A stretch of 64,000 nt of DNA from Streptomyces sp. CC0208 (lineage in GTDB: Bacteria > Actinomycetota > Actinomycetes > Streptomycetales > Streptomycetaceae). Made by a program: the position numbers and the translations under genes. Location of the stretch: contig NZ_CP031969.1 in assembly GCF_003443735.1 (NCBI RefSeq), positions 9,176,001 to 9,240,000 of the forward strand, in the 5' to 3' direction. The notes beneath the pieces were generated by a model. The model was not told the origin of the DNA. It did not search any database and saw only the letters and a list, made by a program, of their open reading frames with translations. This document shows positions 8,619 to 17,632 of the stretch, in pieces (the stretch's first letter is position 1; every line of letters starts with the position of its first letter).

Positions 8619-9074
8619 TCAGGTGTCAGAGTAACGAGGCTCTTGGCACGGCTGTTCGAGCCACGCCCGGCGGCCGGGCGTGCTCGACGGGGCCAGGGCG
8701 GGGCCGACGGGCGGCGTATCGGGCCTGCGGTTGGCTAAGTCGATGATGTGGAGCTGGGTGCCGGGCTGGCAGTGGGTGCAGGCGCGCAGTCCGTCGGCCA
8801 GGAGGCGGCGGGCTTCGTCGCGGCTGATGGGGCGGCGGCGGGAGCCGATCATGTGGCAGGTCCCGGCGTGGACCTGGACGGGTGGCTTGCCGATGCCGAT
8901 GCCGACCTCGACGACCCACTCCGGCGGCTGTGGCCGGTTCCTCCGGCCGTGTTCCTCTTCTGCCTCGCGGCGCTCGAGCCGGGCGATCTTCGCGTCGATG
9001 CGGTGCAGCCATAGGGCGTGCCACACCCGCAGGGTGCGCAGTCGGTCCAGGTCGAGGGGCAGATCATCGAACAC
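8619..9074 (-). CDS. DUF6233 family protein
   Basis: A 151-residue protein recognised as DUF6233 from the block DLDRLRTLRVWHALWLHRID, the following REAEEEHGRR coiled coil, RPQPPEWVVEVGIGIGKPPV and the late ACTHCQPGTQLHIID segment. The GTG at 9074 (VFDDLPLDLDR) matches where relatives begin; an upstream ATG at 9167 would add an unlikely 31 residues across the divergent promoter region. It is divergent from the ImuB-like gene. DUF6233 is widespread in Streptomyces accessory and plasmid DNA and has no known activity. CTHC and a nearby His may bind a metal. Confidence 0.8.
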   Translation of the reverse strand: MFDDLPLDLDRLRTLRVWHALWLHRIDAKIARLERREAEEEHGRRNRPQPPEWVVEVGIGIGKPPVQVHAGTCHMIGSRRRPISRDEARRLLADGLRACTHCQPGTQLHIIDLANRRPDTPPVGPALAPSSTPGRRAWLEQPCQEPRYSDT

Positions 9075-9159
9075 ATTTTTGATTCTATGCTCATGATCAC
9101 GCCTCGTCCCTCGCGTGTTCGATTTTATGTTCGATAACGTGGTGGGGGAGGTGAGCACG

Positions 9160-10167
9160 ATGAGCACGCAGTCAACGGCAGGCGGCGCGCAGGGCGTGGT
9201 GATGCACGTGCGCTGCCCGGACCGGCTGCCGGAAGAGACCTACCGGCAGGTCCTGGAGGAGCTGGCCGGGCTGTCGCCGGTGGTGCAGGCGCTGCCGCCG
9301 ACCGCGGCTCTGGTGGATCTGCGCGGCGCCCTGCCGTACTACGGCGTCGACGCCCGACGGCTGGGGGAGGTGCTGCGGATCAGAACGATCTCCCGCCTGG
9401 GCGTCGACGTCCGCGTCGGCATCGGCCCCACCATCACCGTCGCCGCCACCGCCTCCGGCCAGATCCCCCGACCCGGCGGGGTCCTCGCGATCACCCCCGA
9501 GGAGGTCGCGGGCTGGCTCGGCCCGCTGCCCGTCGACGCCCTGCACGGCATTGGCCCACGGCAGGCCACGGTGCTGCGGGACTACGGCGTCCACTGCGTG
9601 GGCCTGCTCGCGGCACTGCCGCCCGCCACGGTGCAGCGCCTGCTGGGCGGAAAGGCCGGCCGCCTGGCCGCCGACCGGGCCCGCGGCATCGCCCGCCCCG
9701 TCGTACCCCGCGCGCTGCCCGCCACGGCGAGCGTGCGCTACCGCTTCGATGAGCACACCCTGGACGGCGCCGTCGTCCGCGCCGCCCTGCTCGAGCTAGT
9801 GGTCCGGCTCGGCACCCGGCTGCGAGGCCGCGACCAGGCCGCCCGCGCCCTGACCCTGTCCCTGACGTTCGCCGGCGGCGGCAGCTGGGACAAGACCCGC
9901 CGATTGACAGCCCCTTCCGCCCACGAGGACGACCTGCGCCAGCTCGCCTACCAGTTGATGGACGCCGCCGGTCTGCAGCGCGGCCTCCTCACCGGCCTGG
10001 TCCTGAAAGCCGAGGACCTCCTCGACGCCGACCAGGCGCCCCGGCAACTGTCCCTCGACGACGCCCGAGAAGCCCGCCTCGCCACGGAAGGCGCCGTCGA
10101 CCGGATCCGCGACAAGTTCGGGACCAGAGTCATCGGCCCCGCCGCCGTCTTCCGCCGCGCCTCATAA
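9160..10167 (+). CDS. Y-family DNA polymerase-like protein lacking catalytic residues (ImuB/DinB-like)
   Basis: A 335-residue protein with the layout of a Y-family polymerase: a palm-like start (VVMHVRCPDRLPEETYRQVL), the helix-hairpin-helix thumb segment (LHGIGPRQATVLRDYGV) and a little-finger domain. The canonical first Asp is replaced in MHVRC, and the SLDE pair is replaced by ALVDLRGALPYYG, so it probably does not polymerise, as in ImuB-type accessory proteins. The ATG at 9160 has GGGGGAGG eight bases upstream. An earlier ATG at 9115 is less likely. It may help recruit translesion polymerases to the clamp, but no clamp motif was clearly identified apart from RQLSL near residue 300. Confidence 0.75.
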   Translation: MSTQSTAGGAQGVVMHVRCPDRLPEETYRQVLEELAGLSPVVQALPPTAALVDLRGALPYYGVDARRLGEVLRIRTISRLGVDVRVGIGPTITVAATASGQIPRPGGVLAITPEEVAGWLGPLPVDALHGIGPRQATVLRDYGVHCVGLLAALPPATVQRLLGGKAGRLAADRARGIARPVVPRALPATASVRYRFDEHTLDGAVVRAALLELVVRLGTRLRGRDQAARALTLSLTFAGGGSWDKTRRLTAPSAHEDDLRQLAYQLMDAAGLQRGLLTGLVLKAEDLLDADQAPRQLSLDDAREARLATEGAVDRIRDKFGTRVIGPAAVFRRAS

Positions 10168-10202
10168 CCCCACGCCAACCTGCTCCCGCTGGAGGTAGAC
10201 CC

Positions 10203-10798
10203 GTGCTGTTGGACCCGCCAGGACCGCGCGGCGCACCTCAGGGGTTGCCGCACTGGCCCTACGTCCAGGCCGTCGACGACGCCCTCACCCATCGGGGTAT
10301 CCCGCCAGGCACCGTCGGGCCAGCCACCACGGCATGGAGCGCGGCCTGACCACCTACATGACCCTCGCCTGGGACGTCTCCCGCACCAGCGGCCAAGGCG
10401 GCATCCGCCTCGACTGGGAGGAACGCCAGGGCTGGTACTACGCCCTGACCGGCCTGAACGCGTACGACGTGCTGCTTTACACCGTGGTCACGGCCCTGCG
10501 CGCACCCGTGGCGGACCCGGAGCGGGTGGCGGACGTGGCGGAGGAACTGGTGCGCTTTCGCCGGCTGCCGGATGTGGAGTACCGGGAGGAGTGGGAGGGC
10601 GCGCGGGAGGTGCGGGCCGCCGCGGACGACTCCCGCCGCGGCCGCCTGGGTCTCGGTCCCTTCCGGCTACGAGAGGACGGCACCGGCTCCGAGAGTGGGA
10701 GCGGGCCGGGTGTGCAGTTGACGATCGACACCCAGGCCGACACCTACGAGCAGGCGGCTGCGGCGCTGCGGGCCGCGTACGGAAGGCCGCGCCCGTAG
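10203..10798 (+). pseudogene. DUF6292-like gene, frameshifted
   Basis: The N-terminal half is read from a GTG at 10203 (LPHWPYVQAVDDALTHRGIP) and hits a TGA near 10345. The matching C-terminal half continues in another frame from about 10334 (YMTLAWDVSRTSGQGGIRLD, then ERQGWYYALTG) to the stop at 10798. Together they resemble the DUF6292 proteins of Streptomyces, in which these two blocks are contiguous. A single missing base (or two extra) near 10330-10345 would restore the frame. Either the gene is broken or there is a sequencing error. The C-terminal part could still be translated from the ATG at 10334 as a 154-residue protein. Confidence 0.65.
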
Positions 10799-10835
10799 CC
10801 GCGTCCGCAGGCGTCACAGCGGGTAGGTCCCGGGG

Positions 10836-11570
10836 ATGGCGAAGAAGAAGAGGACGAAGTCTGGCCCCTTAGCCGGGCCGGCCCGGCTGACACGCGAGCA
10901 GCTGTTGGACGGCGTACCCGGACCTGACGGAGTGTGGATCGGGGCCGCGGTGCCGGGGGAGGCCGGTACCGTGACCGCGCTGCTGAAGACAGCCGCCGAC
11001 GACCTGGAGACCGGTCACCTTGAGGCGCTCGCCCGAGGAGCGTGCGGGACATGGCTGCTGGACGCTCTCGATGGCGCTGACCTGGGTGAACTGCTCGTGC
11101 GGGCAGCGACAGGTGGGGAACTTCAGCGGGCGGCGGGCGAACTGTCTCTGCCGCTGGTCGCGAGGGACAGCGAGAGCAACGTCGTCGGCGCGCTGCTTGG
11201 CGTTCCCTCGGGAACGGTCATCTCCGGGCTCGCCCGGCTGCCCGGCAGCCGGCAGGCCGTCCTGCTGTCGATGCTGGCGTACGCGAAGATCAAAGCGGTA
11301 GCCGTGTCCGAGGACGCCCGCCGACGTGGGATCGGGGCGGCACTGCTCGCGCGGTGCGTGCAGGTGTACTGGCAGCTGGACTACACGCTGCTGTTCGGCG
11401 AGTTCGACACCGAGCGGGACCTCGGGCCGTACTACACGAGGCAGGGCTTCAGCGTGCTGCAACCCGGGCAGGGCATCGAGGTCGGCACCCTGCTCACAGG
11501 CAACCCGCTTCATCTCGGAGCAGGGCCGGGCCTGACCTTCTTCCACCGATGGCGGCCGCAGGCGGTGTAA
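10836..11570 (+). CDS. GNAT-family N-acetyltransferase
   Basis: A 244-residue protein whose C-terminal half has the acetyl-CoA-binding motif of GNAT enzymes (KIKAVAVSEDARRRGIGAAL), with the RRRGIG pyrophosphate loop near residues 165-170, followed by a strand and the late tyrosine-rich segment (GPYYTRQGFSVL). The N-terminal 100 residues are helical and may help define the acceptor substrate, which is unknown. The ATG at 10836 lies 38 bp after the DUF6292-like gene with a GGG-rich leader. It is probably soluble. It could modify a protein or a small molecule. Confidence 0.8.
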   Translation: MAKKKRTKSGPLAGPARLTREQLLDGVPGPDGVWIGAAVPGEAGTVTALLKTAADDLETGHLEALARGACGTWLLDALDGADLGELLVRAATGGELQRAAGELSLPLVARDSESNVVGALLGVPSGTVISGLARLPGSRQAVLLSMLAYAKIKAVAVSEDARRRGIGAALLARCVQVYWQLDYTLLFGEFDTERDLGPYYTRQGFSVLQPGQGIEVGTLLTGNPLHLGAGPGLTFFHRWRPQAV

Positions 11571-11623
11571 CGGGGGCGTGAGGGCCGCCCGGCGGTCTCA
11601 GCCCGAAGGCTCGTTGGGCGGCT

Positions 11624-12340
11624 TCAGATCAGAAAGGGAGGGCTGGGGTGCCGAAGCGGTCGGTCCACGTTCTTCATCAGGGGCATCACCCGTTCATGGG
11701 TGTCTCCTGCACGGTCGAGCACCCTGACTTCCACGAAGAGGTCCTGGACCTCCTGCATCGCCCTCTCTGAGAGCCAGCCGATGCCGGTCAGGCGGTCCGC
11801 ACTGATGAAGGCTCCGCGTCCCAAGTGCCTGAAGTCGAAGTGCTCGCCCTTCGCCAGCTGCCGGGTCTCGATGGCCGCCACCGTTTCCTCCTGGGACAGC
11901 CAGCGTCCGGGGTTGGCCGACCCGGCAGCGATCGCGACCGGGCTGAACACGATCCAGTACGCGACGTTCTTGATCACCGCCACGTCCTGTGATCCGTTGA
12001 CGAGCTGGAACGCCCACACCAGCCCGCCCGCCGGGGCATGGTCGTACACGCCACCGACTGAACTGAGCGACGGCCTGACCGTCTGCGCGTACTGAGCGCG
12101 GGCGAGCGCGGCCCCTCCCGTCCCCAGCACCGCCGTCAAAGCGCTGCCGGTGTCCAGCAGGCGGAGCCTCCAGGGCCATGACCGTGCGACATGACCGGGA
12201 AGGTTCTCCTTGATCAAGCAGAAGACCAGAAGGACGACCGCGACGGCGGTCAGGACCCACAACAGCCGCGAAAACAACCAGCTCCGGTTCACCACACGCT
12301 GCTCCGTCTCCACCGATCCCTCCACTGTTTGCTCCGGCAT
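11624..12340 (-). CDS. Membrane protein of unknown function
   Basis: A 238-residue protein with two N-terminal membrane helices, about residues 28-47 (LLWVLTAVAVVLLVFCLI) and 65-85 (around SALTAVLGTGGAALA), followed by a soluble beta-rich domain of about 150 residues (VWAFQLVNGSQDVAVIKNVA). The ATG at 12340 (MPEQTVEG) is preferred over a TTG at 12394. No family was recognised. The layout, two helices plus an extracellular or cytoplasmic immunoglobulin-like domain, is common in Streptomyces hypothetical proteins. It converges with the GNAT gene. Confidence 0.6.
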   Translation of the reverse strand: MPEQTVEGSVETEQRVVNRSWLFSRLLWVLTAVAVVLLVFCLIKENLPGHVARSWPWRLRLLDTGSALTAVLGTGGAALARAQYAQTVRPSLSSVGGVYDHAPAGGLVWAFQLVNGSQDVAVIKNVAYWIVFSPVAIAAGSANPGRWLSQEETVAAIETRQLAKGEHFDFRHLGRGAFISADRLTGIGWLSERAMQEVQDLFVEVRVLDRAGDTHERVMPLMKNVDRPLRHPSPPFLI

Positions 12341-12394
12341 GCCCGGTCCGTGTCCGGTTCCTAAGACGACCGCTGACACGATCCGGTTTTCCAA

Positions 12395-12848
12395 CGGAGA
12401 GTCAGGGATGCTGGGGGCACGGGGGCGCTGGCTGTGTGAGGGCGACGGTCACCCTTCCTTCCGGTTGGCTGCTGCCCCTAGTCCTAGGTACTGGCGGCAA
12501 GTGTCAGGTCTTGGCTCGGAGAGGGGAGGAGGGGCCGGAGACCAGGGCGTGTGCGCTCAGCGCGTCGGCACTGTCACAGGCGATCGCCAGGCGAATCAAA
12601 TCGATCACGCATGCCGTTGGGTCACGGCTCATTCGCAACAACCTGATTGTGATGAGTGTCAATCCGGTCAGCCCGCCGGGGTAACACAACCCGCAACGTG
12701 CAATTGCGAGATCGCATGAAATTGCACGCCCGCGCACCACACGGCGCCGTCACACCACGCACAAGCGCTCTGAAGCCTCCCACCCCCTGCCACGAGCGCT
12801 CAGACTTATGGGCGACCACATGCACCCCACGTCCATGCCCACGCCCCA
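12395..12848. other. Intergenic region without a supported gene
   Basis: Lower GC than its surroundings between about 12580 and 12730. No start-plus-frame combination looks protein-like. A short palindrome (cctagtcctagg) lies near 12477-12488. Promoters for the leftward membrane gene are expected at the left side. Confidence 0.4.
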
Positions 12849-12980
12849 TTGACCTGGGCGGAGCGCGGGGCCCCCTCGCGCAGCGACAGCACCGGCACCC
12901 TGGCGTTCCTGGACCGGGAGATTCTCGAGGTCCTCGGGGGAGCGCCGGCCATCGGGATGGGCGCTGCAGAAACCGCGTGA
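12849..12980 (+). CDS. Short conserved-looking peptide (43 residues), start uncertain
   Basis: The frame TWAERGAPSRSDSTGTLAFL continues into DREILEVLGGAPAIGMG and ends at a TGA (12978-12980). The composition resembles short proteins found beside zinc-ribbon peptides in Streptomyces accessory DNA. A TTG at 12849 would start it. An ATG at about 12809 is out of frame and runs into a stop, so the gene may instead be a frameshifted relic. It lies 43 bp upstream of another small gene on the same strand. Confidence 0.35.
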   Translation: MTWAERGAPSRSDSTGTLAFLDREILEVLGGAPAIGMGAAETA

Positions 12981-13023
12981 CGGCCGCGGCCCGGCCTGCT
13001 CCGTCTGCATACGCCGGACTGCG

Positions 13024-13182
13024 ATGAAGCCCGGCGCACCAATCCTGGACCTCAGTCACGCCTTGGACACTGCGGAGCATCCCGGCACTCGGCCGTGTGT
13101 GCTGTGCGGCTGCGAGCTGGAACTCATGCCCCTGCTCGAAGGGTTCGGCCACATCGGCCGCCTCGAGACCGGCGACTCCTGA
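13024..13182 (+). CDS. 52-residue zinc-binding peptide
   Basis: A short gene with the sequence RPCVLCGCELELMPLLEGF in its centre, giving CxxCxC, a probable metal site. It starts at the ATG at 13024 and ends at the TGA at 13182. Peptides with the RPC.LCGC pattern recur in Streptomyces accessory regions. No clear ribosome site precedes it. The function is unknown. Confidence 0.5.
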   Translation: MKPGAPILDLSHALDTAEHPGTRPCVLCGCELELMPLLEGFGHIGRLETGDS

Positions 13183-13320
13183 CCCGCGGCGGTTTCGGGG
13201 ACCGGCCTGCCTGTCTTGTGGCGGGCGACTTTCGGGTCAGTTTCTCGATCCTGCGCTGAACGGGGGCGTTGGCGACCCGGCGTGGTCGCTGGGGACGGCC
13301 TGGACGTGGATGACGGCCGG

Positions 13321-13560
13321 TCAGGGGGTGGTGTTGGTAGGGGCTGTGCGCGGTGTCGTGTGAGGGCCGGGTTCTGGGCGTGGGGGCTGGGGGCGGTGGT
13401 GCCAGGCGGCGAAGAGGCTGGCCAGGGCGGTGGTGTAGCCGGCGAGTGTCTGCGGGGAGATGTGCGCGACCAGGACGAGGATGCATCCAGTGACCAAGAT
13501 CGCCAGAAAGACAATCAGATCAACAGGAAACGGGCCACGTACGGTCCGGCGGCTCGGCAT
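13321..13560 (-). CDS. 79-residue single-helix membrane protein
   Basis: The ATG at 13560 has AGGAG seven bases upstream. Residues about 12-32 (VDLIVFLAILVTGCILVLVA) form a membrane helix, followed by a second weaker hydrophobic stretch (GYTTALASLFAAW) and a proline-rich tail. It is divergent from the large HTH-propeller gene. Proteins with the same VDL...LAILVTG pattern are common near Streptomyces regulatory HTH genes. The function is unknown. Confidence 0.6.
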   Translation of the reverse strand: MPSRRTVRGPFPVDLIVFLAILVTGCILVLVAHISPQTLAGYTTALASLFAAWHHRPQPPRPEPGPHTTPRTAPTNTTP

Positions 13561-13718
13561 GATGGTGCTCCTGAGTACATAGAGGCTTGGTCTCCACGCC
13601 GTGTGTGCTGTGTCCAGGTGCTTGCCTGGCGGCGTGTCTCCTCGAGAGTGACCTCCCCGGCAAAAGGTGCGCCACGGGCAACATCGTGTTTCCGCAACTG
13701 TCAACTGGGGGGTTGGTC

Positions 13719-15938
13719 TTGGCTCGTGTTGCTGAGGGAGAAACCGGCGAGGGCGATTCGCCTGCGCCGGCCAAACGCCTGGGTCCGCTCAAATCCGAGG
13801 CGTTGAAGAAGGACTATCCGCGAAAGCTGGCGCTCGTGGAGCAGCTCAGGATCCTCGTAGAGGGCACGGGCCGGACGTCCAAGTCCCTTGCCGCGCAGAT
13901 CCACATCAGCGCGTCGTCCATGTCGAAGCTGCTGTCCGGGAGCCGGCTGCCGCCGCGTCCCGAGATCGAGCAGCTGGTGCGGGTGTGTCACGTGACCGAC
14001 GAGGTCCGGGCCCAGCTGCTGCGCCTGCACACGGCCGCGCTCGCGGAAGCGCACCCCAGCCTCGCCGACCTGCTGGAGAAAGCCGACGCCTATGAGGAGA
14101 TGGCTCTGGAGCAGCTGCGGCTGCAGGTCCGGCTGGAGGCGCTGACCACGCAGCAGCACGAGCGCCGGGTAGCCTACGACGTGCTGCGGGTGGAACACGA
14201 GGCCACCAGCCGCGCCCTTAACGACGCGCTCGCGCAGGTCCGCGCCCGCCAGGCCGAGTTCGACGCAGCCGGCGCCCGTGCTGCGGCCCTGCTCGAAGCG
14301 GAGCAGGAGGCTCGCCGGGCCGATCGGGAGGAACTGCGGCGGCTGCGCGAGCGGATGAGGCGGATGGAGGATCTCCGGCAGGAGGCAGACGAACTGCAGG
14401 AGCGGGTGCAGCAGCAGGACGACGAGATCTGCTTCCTTCGTCAGGAGCTGTCGCAGGGCGCTGAGGAACTGCATGCCGTGCGCGCGGACCGCGATCAGGC
14501 GCGCTGTGAAACGGTGCAGCTGCGTGAGTATCTGATCGGCCTGCAGTGGGAACTTGCCGCGGCCGAGCGCGGGCAGGCACGCCGTCACGATGAGGAGGGT
14601 CTGGTCCGGCAGACCGTCGATCACATTCTGGATCGGTGGGCGCAGCCGGTGTCCGAAGACGAGAGCCTTTCCACTCATCGGGCGGATGCTTTCGGCTGGA
14701 CGGCGTCGGCAACCGGTCCGGACGGCGAGGACTGGGTGGTTTCCGAGGTGGAAACGGGTGACCTGGCGGCCCCGGCGACACCCGGCTTCGGACCCGGCAC
14801 CGCAGCGTCCACCGCGCCGGCATGGTCCAGCAGGATCCGGTGGCGGCCGGTGGCGGTCTCGGCACTGTGGAGCGTCCTGGTGTCGGCGGTAGGAGCAGGA
14901 GCATGGGCCTTGATCACCCTCCTGCCGCCCCCGCCGGACTGGACCGTCCCGGTCGGCACCACCATGGTCGCCGGGCCCACCGCGACTCGCCGCACGGTGT
15001 ACGCCGGCGGCACCAACGGCACCGTCTACGCCCTCAACGCCGCCACCGGCCACACCCGGTGGACGAGCCCCACGCACCTGATCCCTCACACGGCCCTCGC
15101 CGCCGATGACGACAGCGTGTTCGTCAGCAGTCAGGACGGGAACGTCTCCGCCCTCGACGCCGCCACCGGCCAACCCCGCTGGAGCACCCCCCTGGGCCCC
15201 GTCACCGGACCGGTGACGGCCAACGGACTGGTCTTCGCAGCCGACCACAACGGCCACATCCAGGCCCTGAACGCCACCACCGGGCGCCCCCGCTGGAGCG
15301 CCCCGGTTGACAAGGACGGGGTGGGCGCAGGCCCCGTTGTCTCCCACGGGATGGTCATCGCGGTCGGCCAGCACGGCCGCGTCCACGCCTTCAACGCGGC
15401 CACCGGCCGCAGAACCTGGTCTGCCACTGCCGCCGCCCCGGTGCGCAACGAGCTCACGACCGCGGGCAACAGGATCTTCCTCAGCAGCCAAGACGGGCGC
15501 GTCTACGCCCTGGACCTCGCCACCGGCCGCATCCGCTGGAACTCGCACACCGGTCCCGCGCACCTGACGGCGGATAAGGCATACGTCTACGCCTGCACGA
15601 CAAGCGGAAAGGCCGTCGTGTCCGCACTGGAGGCGGACACCGGACACCAGGGGTGGCGCCACACCGTCTCCCAGCACGCCACCGACACCGCCATCGCGGT
15701 GACCGGCGACATCCTGTATGCCGCCGCCGATGGCGAAATCGACGTCCTGTACGCCCCCACGGGCGAATCCGGCTGGGGGCCCGACCTGCCCGCACCCCCC
15801 AAGAACAACCAGCACGTCAGCATGGTCCCCGTCGACGGCACCCTCTACGTCAACACCGCACACAGCGTGCGCGCCATCAACATGGGCAACGACCCCTTCC
15901 CCGCAGCCGTGCACGGATACGGAGCCGCCGGCCAATGA
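13719..15938 (+). CDS. HTH / coiled-coil / transmembrane / PQQ-type beta-propeller protein
   Basis: A protein of about 739 residues with four parts. The first is an N-terminal helix-turn-helix of XRE type (SKSLAAQIHISASSMSKLLS, residues about 47-66). A long coiled coil rich in Glu, Arg and Gln follows (about 105-300). A single membrane helix then comes near residues 375-400 (WRPVAVSALWSVLVSAVGAG). The outer domain has at least seven PQQ-type propeller blades, each ending in a form of ALNAATGHTRW. This architecture would link an extracellular sensor propeller to a cytoplasmic DNA-binding domain. The TTG at 13719 after GGGGGG is the likely start, but an upstream ATG at 13587 in the same frame cannot be excluded. 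The ligand and targets are unknown. Confidence 0.75.
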   Translation: MARVAEGETGEGDSPAPAKRLGPLKSEALKKDYPRKLALVEQLRILVEGTGRTSKSLAAQIHISASSMSKLLSGSRLPPRPEIEQLVRVCHVTDEVRAQLLRLHTAALAEAHPSLADLLEKADAYEEMALEQLRLQVRLEALTTQQHERRVAYDVLRVEHEATSRALNDALAQVRARQAEFDAAGARAAALLEAEQEARRADREELRRLRERMRRMEDLRQEADELQERVQQQDDEICFLRQELSQGAEELHAVRADRDQARCETVQLREYLIGLQWELAAAERGQARRHDEEGLVRQTVDHILDRWAQPVSEDESLSTHRADAFGWTASATGPDGEDWVVSEVETGDLAAPATPGFGPGTAASTAPAWSSRIRWRPVAVSALWSVLVSAVGAGAWALITLLPPPPDWTVPVGTTMVAGPTATRRTVYAGGTNGTVYALNAATGHTRWTSPTHLIPHTALAADDDSVFVSSQDGNVSALDAATGQPRWSTPLGPVTGPVTANGLVFAADHNGHIQALNATTGRPRWSAPVDKDGVGAGPVVSHGMVIAVGQHGRVHAFNAATGRRTWSATAAAPVRNELTTAGNRIFLSSQDGRVYALDLATGRIRWNSHTGPAHLTADKAYVYACTTSGKAVVSALEADTGHQGWRHTVSQHATDTAIAVTGDILYAAADGEIDVLYAPTGESGWGPDLPAPPKNNQHVSMVPVDGTLYVNTAHSVRAINMGNDPFPAAVHGYGAAGQ

Positions 15939-15974
15939 CGGCTATCGGGGAGCTGCAGATACCCAGGCGACGCA

Positions 15975-16075
15975 ATGGCCAACCGACGGAATTCGCTGGC
16001 CTGCTGAAACGCAGCTCCCGGAGCGTGGGCATCCCGCGAGGGCGTGTGGAATCTCCCGGTGAACCGCGGTACCTA
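15975..16075 (+). repeat. Dispersed repeat, copy A
   Basis: Begins tggccaaccgacggaattcg and shares about 35 bases with copy B at 17286, continuing imperfectly (tgaaacgcagc, then atcccgcg and ggcgtg). It lies between two convergent genes. Confidence 0.6.
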
Positions 16076-16084
16076 CGGTGCCGG

Positions 16085-17002
16085 TCAGGGGTCGAACTCG
16101 CGGCCGGGCAGGTGAAGGGACGTCGAACCCGGGGTCTGCGGAGGCTCCGGCAACTGCTCCTCCTCCAGGGTCGCGCGAGCAGGTCCGGGGCGATCCATGT
16201 TTCCGTCCTCCGACCTCAGACGGCGAGGGGGCTCGAGGTTCCTCCTGCGCGTTTTCGGCCGGCTGGCAGGCTCGAACATGCGCCGCTTTGTGCGCTTTTC
16301 GATCGGCATTGGCGGGTTCGTAGGGTTGGGTTCAGGCGCTGGTCCCTCGAAGGCTGTGGTCGGTTCCGTTGCCGGGTGGGATGGTTCGGCGGCGCCCGCG
16401 AAGTTTCGCACCGAGTCGGCCAGCTCCTGCAGGCGGTCCACGCTGATGTTGTGCACGGCCTTGCCGACGACACGGGTCGCGTCGTCGGCGAGGGTCAGGA
16501 AGGTGGGGTGCAGGATGTACTTGCCCAGTTTGACCGCCACCTCCCACTTCTCGTCGCCGCGGGCCAGGTCAGTGCAGATGGTGGCAGCCCAGCCTTCGGA
16601 TGAAGCGTGCGGGAGCATGAGCCGCCCGAGGACGTCGAAGGCGTCGGCCGCCTGGCGCTCGCCAAGATGCGGTACCTCGGCCTGACCCGCCAGGCCGAGG
16701 TCGGCCTTTGTCCATCGGTGTGCCAGCGCGTGTACGGCGAGTTGGAGAGAGCTACAGACGAATTTCCTCTGCGCTGCGGCCCCGACTGGCGGGTGGGCTG
16801 GCCGGTCGAGATCCAGCATCGCGTGTGTCTGCCCCGCCAGGACACCGAGAGCCCATGTCAGCCGTTGCTGGTCTGGAGAGCGTCGCCGCAGTTCTCGGGT
16901 GGCGTCGCGGGCGGCCCTCAGCACCCCGCGAGCCAGCTGGTCGAAATGCTCAAGCGACGTGGCGGCCCACTGATTGGGGCCCGTCGGGTCGTCGGTATTC
17001 AC
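16085..17002 (-). CDS. Unknown protein, helical with basic disordered C-terminus
   Basis: A 305-residue protein beginning at a GTG (17002) with GGAGGGGGG upstream. Residues 1-195 are mostly helical (HFDQLARGVLRAARDATREL, then LAGQTHAMLDLDR) and end in a block LADDATRVVGKAVHNISVDR. The last 100 residues are proline- and arginine-rich and probably disordered. Similar helical proteins of unknown role occur singly in Streptomyces genomes. No catalytic motif, signal peptide or membrane helix is seen. It lies between two copies of a dispersed repeat. Confidence 0.6.
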   Translation of the reverse strand: MNTDDPTGPNQWAATSLEHFDQLARGVLRAARDATRELRRRSPDQQRLTWALGVLAGQTHAMLDLDRPAHPPVGAAAQRKFVCSSLQLAVHALAHRWTKADLGLAGQAEVPHLGERQAADAFDVLGRLMLPHASSEGWAATICTDLARGDEKWEVAVKLGKYILHPTFLTLADDATRVVGKAVHNISVDRLQELADSVRNFAGAAEPSHPATEPTTAFEGPAPEPNPTNPPMPIEKRTKRRMFEPASRPKTRRRNLEPPRRLRSEDGNMDRPGPARATLEEEQLPEPPQTPGSTSLHLPGREFDP

Positions 17003-17632
17003 TCTGCCCCCCTCCTCGGCCGGTCCGCAGTGCGAGCGGGAAAGGCCGGTAAGCCCAGGATGCCCCGTCTGATGCCGTTGTAGCCCCATCGGTGGCGGAA
17101 CGGTGGGTAGCGCGCCCTGGACCGTCACCGCCTCGGTTCTGCACGGTCCGGCACCCGGACTTCAGCGAGAAGTGCTCGGCCTTCACAGCGGTAGATCAAT
17201 GAACACACGGTGGCCGTACGGCCCGCTGACCCGGACCCGCCTATTCCGTCACCTCGGTAGCCGCATTTCGTCGGTTCTCCGTGGTGGCCAACCGACGGAA
17301 TGCGCTGACCTGGTGAAACGCAGCCACTGCCAGGTGACGATCCCGCGTAGAGGCGTGGAGACTGCCGGTGAGGCGCCGTACGCCGACGCTGTTCCTCGTG
17401 CTGGGGCACGCGCAGACGTGGGCCCGGAGCTGAGTAACAGCAAACTCGCGGCGCGTCTGGCACGGATATTGCCTGATGTGGCGACGAGCGCGGCGGCTGC
17501 GGCTCGGGGGCCAGGGCGGGCAGGGTCTGGTTGCTGGAGGCCGGGTTCGCCGGGTGGATGATGGTTCGGCGGCCCGGCCCGGCACGGTCAGAAGTACTGG
17601 TGAGCGCCGGACCTGAGAGGCGGGCGTGGGGG
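17003..17632. other. Intergenic region holding dispersed repeat copy B
   Basis: No supported gene. It contains the best copy of the palindromic repeat (17243-17380). The leftward gene ending at 16085 begins at its left border and needs a promoter here. Confidence 0.45.
17243..17380. repeat. Dispersed palindromic repeat, copy B
   Basis: A stem forms between cgcatttcgtcggtt (17262-17276) and aaccgacggaatgcg (17290-17304), matching at 14 of 15 positions. The left part matches copy C (18370-18406) and the right part matches copy A (15975-16075), so copy B carries both halves of the unit. Confidence 0.65.

Noticed and set aside
13701..15935. Very long minus-strand frame opposite the HTH-propeller gene
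   Set aside because: It mirrors the real plus-strand gene; its low-complexity Gly/Val sequence has no fold pattern, whereas the plus frame has clear domains.
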